In this document: positions 59,012 to 64,000 of the stretch, in pieces
How positions within the stretch are numbered: the first letter of the stretch is position 1
How the letters are laid out: each line of letters opens with the position of its first letter
Assembly: GCA_028551475.1 (NCBI GenBank)
Contig: CM052358.1
Span: 12,817,938 to 12,881,937 of the forward strand
Origin: Casuarina equisetifolia
Lineage: Eukaryota; Streptophyta; Magnoliopsida; Fagales; Casuarinaceae
Direction: 5' to 3'
DNA: 64,000 bases
Position numbers and translations under genes: made by a program
Notes under the pieces: generated by a model
What the model saw: the letters and a program-made list of their open reading frames with translations, nothing else
What the model was told of the DNA's origin: nothing
Databases searched by the model: none

Positions 59012-59362
59012 ATAATAGTGCAGATAGTGTATAGCATTGGTCTTAGGAGGGCCTCTCGAAGTTTGCATTTCCCCATCCAAATTTTTATTTATACTCCTTT
59101 TTATTAGCGGTAGAAGATGAACCGATGCAAAACACTTGTAACATCCAGGTGGGTACCAAATAATTAAATATTTTCAGTTCACCATTCAAAACGTTGAGCA
59201 TCCAAGTACTAGCTAGAATGCATCTCAAATAAATAAATATATTTTACAAAAAGGAGCACCACCGTGAAAATTCAAGAAAGTCAGGCACTTGACTTCTGAC
59301 ATGAGTATAAAAAATAAAAAATAAATATTGAAAACTGTATCATTTGATTTTTCTTTTTCTTT

Positions 59363-59581
59363 TTAAGGTAAAAGGGTAACGGAGGGAGAGAGGATTTTCG
59401 GGCTGTGGAGTGTGTCAGCCACTTGCAACTTGGGTTTAACTGTATCATTGATTGCACTAGCTTGAACCGGCGTTTTGGCAAGGTTTCTGGTTCTAACGCA
59501 AAAATAGACGGCAATTAGTATTTTATAAACGATACAACAAGGTACGTGGAGGACAAGTTGGGATTTACCAGTCTCCAACAT
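59363..59581 (-). CDS. Small secreted-peptide-like ORF, possible decayed CEP relative
   Basis: 72 codons from the ATG at 59581, with a hydrophobic stretch (VLHVPCCIVYKILIAVYF) and a TATAAATA at 59647-59654, the same promoter octamer as the CEP genes and in a similar position. Its C-terminal part contains DTLHSPKILSPS, which weakly recalls the CEP core around His-Ser-Pro but lacks the Gly-Val-Gly-His end. It may be a diverged or dead member of the cluster, or a chance frame. Confidence 0.3.
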   Translation of the reverse strand: MLETGKSQLVLHVPCCIVYKILIAVYFCVRTRNLAKTPVQASAINDTVKPKLQVADTLHSPKILSPSVTLLP

Positions 59582-60379
59582 TCTTTTTTTCAACAATGTG
59601 TGCTAGTTTTATTTGGAAATAGATGAACATAGTTGGGCCTTGAACATATTTATAGTCATTTGCGTAGGTTTAGGACATTCTTTTTTATTATTTATATTTA
59701 TTTATATTCTTTCAAATGTTCTTTTTAGTCTTTTTAATATATATATATATATTTAATATTATAATACATATACTCAACTCATATATACTACTCTCAAATT
59801 TCATATCTCACCTCATAGTTAAAATTCCTATTAACTCAAATTCCATATTTCACCTCACAGTTAAAATTTCTGTTAACTCTCTATTGAACTATGTGAAGCC
59901 TTTCTTTGTAGCAGGTACAATTATAAATGGCAAAAAATCTCTTTGGCTCTTAGTGCAACATTAAGTAAGCACGTGGCTGAATAAAACGAACCTTGAAAAG
60001 AGTGGAAAAGGCCAGAGCTTGCAATACCTACACTTGATTATTAGCTCGCCCTTAAAGAACAATAAACCAAATTCAATCAAATTCATTTTTTAACTTCACG
60101 TTATCGAGTGTAATTCCACCTTCGTACTTGATTTTTAGGAAGGAGTTGTCAGTTCCTTATGACAATATTTGAGGCCATACGAAAGAGAAAGGCTTGTTTT
60201 ACTTGACAAATCTTCGTTTCAAATGTATTTCTATCCCGCAACTGATTTGCTTCTCTTAGTCTGAGCCTGAAATATGCGCCAAAATCCACTGAAGTAGAGA
60301 GAATGGAGAGAAAGGAAAGAAAGGAACAAAGACATTTGGAGGGCAGGCGTAAAAAAGCGTACTAAATGCAAATAAAGGC
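59582..60379. other. AT-rich intergenic sequence
   Basis: No gene seen apart from the TATA box at 59647-59654 noted for the small ORF. Contains an AT run near 59738-59752. Confidence 0.45.
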
Positions 60380-61620
60380 ACACCCCAATATAAGCGAGGT
60401 GCGCGCCGTCGGTGAGGTCGAGCGAACAGGGCTGTGAGATCGCAGAGGAGGGACAGAGCCGACGCACGGCGGCGCATAGTGGCGAGTGATGGCAAAACCT
60501 GTTAGGCTAGAGTCAGATCGGCGCCTCTGTGTCAGAGCTTTCTGGTTCCGTAGTGAATCTTTGCTGGGCAAGTAAAGTAAATCGCGAGTACAGTGGTGAC
60601 GTGAGCAGTGGCGAGAAAGGGCGGCGAGGCATGGGGGCGAGGAATCGACTCGGTCTATCGCAACTTCTTCTCCCAAAAAGGCTTGCCGGTACTCTTCAAA
60701 CTTTGTGGAGGTTCAAAGTTTTTGCCTCTCGATTTGGCCTATATTGTTTTGGTGTGACCGACAGAACGAGGAGATGTTACTGTGTTCATGATTGAGGAGG
60801 TGAAGGGAGAATTTCGGAAGTGTCAGAAACGCCATTGAAGGCCTAAAATTAGGAGAAGGTGGAAACAGAATTTTTTTTAGGGGTCTCAAACGTTAATTTA
60901 ATCTTCTTACAGCGTGCTTATGGTAAAGTTAGTAAACTAGATTAATCTTGAGGCTCTTTCTATCAATTGAAGGTGAAACTTACAAATAATAAATTGAATA
61001 AACAAAGAACTAATGGCATGAAGTCATAGTAAGAAAGTTGAAAAAACTACTTTTAAAGTCTCAAGCGCTACAAATTCAAAGATTGTAATTAAAATTACAG
61101 CATCACTTTTCAAATCAAGTTTGGATGCTTCAGAAAAAATTATAGATACTCAAACTTTAAATATTGCTGATGAACTTACAACAAGTAAATTCATTTTCTA
61201 AAAAGAAAATATTGGTGTGAGAGACAAAGTTGAAGAAAATACATCCATGATTGTAGTGGTGGCTAAAAGACTAATTTATCTATTATTAACTATGGGTTGT
61301 CTTGGAAATATATTACTATGAAAAATCTTATGTAGACAGTTAAATTAGATTTTCATTCTCTTTCAAGGAAGGAAAACAAACTTCTTGGTATACCTCCATC
61401 AGAGGCTATTGAGGGAGGAAAAAGACTTTTTGCTAATTTTTTTAATATGATACCTTTTAACTAAAAATATCTCTTATTATTTTGAAGGATATAGTGGAAA
61501 AATTATCAAAAAGAAAATTATCAAAGGTTTAAACTACTAAAGATGAGTTCTTTTTCTTTTGCTTTTCAAATATGAAGAAAAAGAAAAAGGCGATAGAAAT
61601 AGGAGAATAGGATGTTGTAA
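60380..61620 (+). mobile_element. LINE 5' fragment (GC-rich leader plus ORF1 start)
   Basis: The GC-rich part at 60390-60660 resembles the leaders of the other LINEs. The sequence near 60918 (tatggtaaagtt) matches the ORF1 start of the LINE at 40046. Reading on from there gives ATNSKI, TASLFKSSLDA and IDTQTLNIADEL near 61070-61170, parallel to 39735-40046 on the other LINE. It ends before the knuckle. Broken by stops. Confidence 0.7.
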
Positions 61621-61629
61621 GCAGACCAC

Positions 61630-63065
61630 CTTTTTTTTTTTTTAAAGTAGCATCCCCTTATTATTATTATTATTTTAGGTGAAAGGTCAACTATTATCTA
61701 TCACCAAAGAAAATACAATTACTTAATTACGATATCTTCATTTAGGCTCAAAAATTGTATTTGACAAATTCTAAAGCTCTTGCAAAAATTTATTACAATT
61801 TATAAGCTTTTCTTTCCTGGTTGATAAAACTTGCCTCTCATGTCCTTAATTTTAGTAATACTTGTTGAACTATTTAAATGTTTATCATTAAATCTATTTT
61901 TATATATTTTCCTCCAAATGTTATACAATACAGGTTTGAAGAATACAATAAGCAAAGTCGCAACAAAACTTTTACATTTAACAACCTTAATCATTCAACA
62001 TACTTCTACTTTTCATTATTCAACTTTTCAAAATAATCCATTCATACCAAGCAAAGCCCTCCAAATATAACTTGTAAACCTACAATTAAATAATAAATAT
62101 TCATGTACTTCTTCTTCTTGTTGGCAAAAGTTGCACTATAGCTTTATTGAGTTGTTTCATATTGCCACTTGATCTGTTATAGTTAACTTGATTTTCAAAA
62201 TGATCTAACAAATAAAATTACACCTTGGTACGCTTCATTTCCATATTAGTCTTACCCATTTAATTTCTTCTCTATTTATGCTTAGTGTTGCATATCTTTT
62301 GGCAATATTGTATTATGATTTAGTTATGAGTTACGAAAGCTTACTACTAACTTGTAAAATGTTCCTTTAGCTCCAAGCTATTGATTTTTTCATCTTTACT
62401 TTTAAAACAATTCATCCCTTACTATTTTTTAATGTCATCCATTTAGCCTATAAAGAGTTTGACTTATTGTGTAACTAAAGACCATAAGAATTTCTTAACT
62501 ACCATTTTATTCCAAGTGTGAATGTGTATCAATCCCAATCTTCTAGAGATTTTAGAATGACAAACATCCTTTCATGCCATTTTTTATACACATTGCCTAA
62601 TAGATTTTCCTACTCATAAGAATAGTCTATTTTTTCTTTTTTAATTTCATATAGCGTCTATTTAGGCAATAGAAATATTTGTAACCAATACATTCATAAG
62701 AGAAGAGAACACTTTTTATAGTAATTATCTTCCCCTATAGTTGATATGTTTAGATTTCCATCCTTGAATTTTCCTTAGTATTTTATCTATTGGAATTGCA
62801 CAATCTAGATTAAGAGTATTTTAATAATCAATGGAACTCCTAAGTATTTTAATGTTCTCAAATAGGAACAAATCAAATATTCAAGCATTTTCCCATTCAA
62901 ATAAGCTTGAGAAGAAAACTTGAGATTTTTATAAGTGCATTTTCAATCCTGTTATTTTCTTAAATTTTTGTATAACGTCTAACAAACACAATATAGATTT
63001 AGTATTTCCATAAGCAAATAAAAAAAGATCATCAACAAAGCATATACAAGTGATCTTTCACTAGC
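61630..63065 (-). mobile_element. 5'-truncated LINE cutting into the CEP pseudogene
   Basis: Minus-strand LINE whose A-tail shows as the T-run near 61631-61642. Its right end lies in the RT core (DDLFLFAYGN near 63030). It runs into the 3' part of the CEP pseudogene at about 63065. Very decayed, with many stops. Confidence 0.7.
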
Positions 63066-63801
63066 TAAGTATCAACTTTGAATCATGTAAGAGAGTCTCT
63101 AACATCTTGGCTCTTTTCTTTTGCCTTTGCTTCCATAACATATGCTTTATGATTAGCTAAAAAGTGACCAACACCAAGGTTGTGTTCAGGTCCTGTGGGC
63201 TGTACATTGTTTATTGGTATTGTAAGAAAATGTCGATCATTCAGGCTTTTGCTTATTGCCTTTGTTTCAGCTCTTACTTCAAAACGAGGAAAGGAGTGGC
63301 CAACACCAAGGCTGTGATGGGGGATGTGAGTGGGTAATTATATATGGATCTTATGGAAGAATGGCTAATATCCAGGTTTGCTTTCAGTGCGTTAGCTTCA
63401 ACATCAACATCATGACAAGCAAAAAAATGGCCAACACCAAGGCTATTGCCTAGTGTTATAGGTTGGAAATTGTCTTTGTATCCAACATTTGAATGAAGGA
63501 AGTTATTGTTGTTATCTAGTATAAAAAGTGGAAAGATTTCTTTCTTTCTTACCATGGATTCATTAACTATTTGATTAAGACTTTTGAATGGATAGGGCTT
63601 GTTGTCGAACGGTGAAGGGTCGTCAGATGAGGTAATAGATTCTTCATTTCATTTATTCATTTCTCCTTTATATTTGACCTTAATGGCATGGTATTTTTGC
63701 TATGTTTATTTCAATTTCCTTCTTTCACCCACGAAAACTTCATGGCAAGCAATTAATGCAAGAAGAATAGCACATTTATAAATGGCTTGAAAATTTTCCA
63801 A
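63066..63801 (-). pseudogene. CEP: Decayed multi-CEP gene, truncated by a LINE
   Basis: Third multi-CEP copy. Relative to its sisters the start ATG is TTG (63799-63801), two stops follow the signal-peptide region (about codons 32-34), and a frameshift lies in the second CEP domain (near 63320). Remains of domains can be read, the best being NFQPITLGNSLGVGH (63427-63471). The linker motif LANHKA and the RDVRDSL segment are also visible near 63070-63160. The 3' end is replaced by the LINE at 63065. The promoter octamer is kept at 63946-63953. Confidence 0.85.
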
Positions 63802-63945
63802 TAGTTAAATAAAGTAATTGCATTTTTTGTTGGATGAGGAAATAAGAGATCTCTAAGAGAAATTGAGTAGCAAGAGGTAGTAGGAAAGGAAGGGCACAAG
63901 AGGAAAAAGTAAACCCTACTAAAACAAGGTCTTTATGTCCCTTGG

Positions 63946-63953
63946 TATTTATA
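63946..63953 (-). promoter_or_regulatory. Remnant TATA box of the decayed multi-CEP gene
   Basis: TATAAATA on the gene strand, in the same surrounding sequence (cttggtatttataat) as at 2676-2690. Confidence 0.6.
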
Positions 63954-64000
63954 ATCTAGAAGGTGTACCCCGTTTGAATCTTAACCATTAATTTTTATAA

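Noticed and set aside
58873..59080. Arg-Glu repeat proteins
   Set aside because: They are translations of the CT/GA microsatellite.
60231..60795. GC-rich ORFs on both strands (Arg-rich, 60-100 codons)
   Set aside because: Best explained as the 5' leader of the LINE whose ORF1 start follows near 60918.

Overview
This 64 kb window is nuclear DNA of a flowering plant, most likely a woody eudicot. It is AT-rich, has long gene-poor stretches, and is packed with decayed L1-type LINEs and with gypsy and copia LTR elements. Small intronless plant genes lie between them. The species cannot be named from the sequence alone.

The real genes form a tandem cluster of C-terminally encoded peptide (CEP) hormone precursors, all on the minus strand. 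CEPs are 15-residue secreted peptides, usually proline-hydroxylated, that signal root nitrogen status and root development through LRR receptor kinases of the CEPR class. Two kinds of precursor alternate. Multi-peptide precursors lie at 1724-2533 (four good CEP domains) and 51268-52134 (four good plus one broken), with a ruined copy at 63066-63801. Single-peptide precursors lie at 46135-46458 (intact) and 58269-58594 (frameshifted in the signal peptide). Intact and broken copies keep the same TATAAATA box about 140-160 bp upstream of the start, or about 190 bp in the frameshifted copy.

The cluster arose by repeated segmental duplication. A unit of order [multi-CEP] - [conserved block X, about 2.5 kb] - [single-CEP] can be followed at about 0.7-8.2 kb (single-CEP not found), 31.1-47 kb (multi-CEP end lost), 50.05-59.7 kb (complete) and from 63.07 kb onward (decayed). 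Block X occurs at 4725-7290, 42420-45090 and 54595-56880. Its function is unknown.

The rest is nested mobile DNA. A decayed gypsy element (9440-14956) sits against or inside the 5' LTR of a SIRE-like copia element (14957-25396). That copia was split by a LINE (17954-20404, flanked by a perfect 10-bp target-site duplication), and its 3' LTR was split by a solo LTR (23957-25183, 5-bp target duplication atgca). A near full-length LINE (25405-30826) abuts its 3' end. A second solo LTR of the same family (35078-41952, again atgca) was split by a second near full-length LINE (35178-40701). Fragments of further LINEs and copia elements fill 31.2-34.9, 47.1-50.0 and 60.4-63.1 kb. All element reading frames are broken, so none looks autonomous.

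The most interesting content is the CEP cluster itself: modular precursors with an exact 132/135-bp repeat period, variant peptides, one apparent recent gain of a module and several stages of gene death in one locus.
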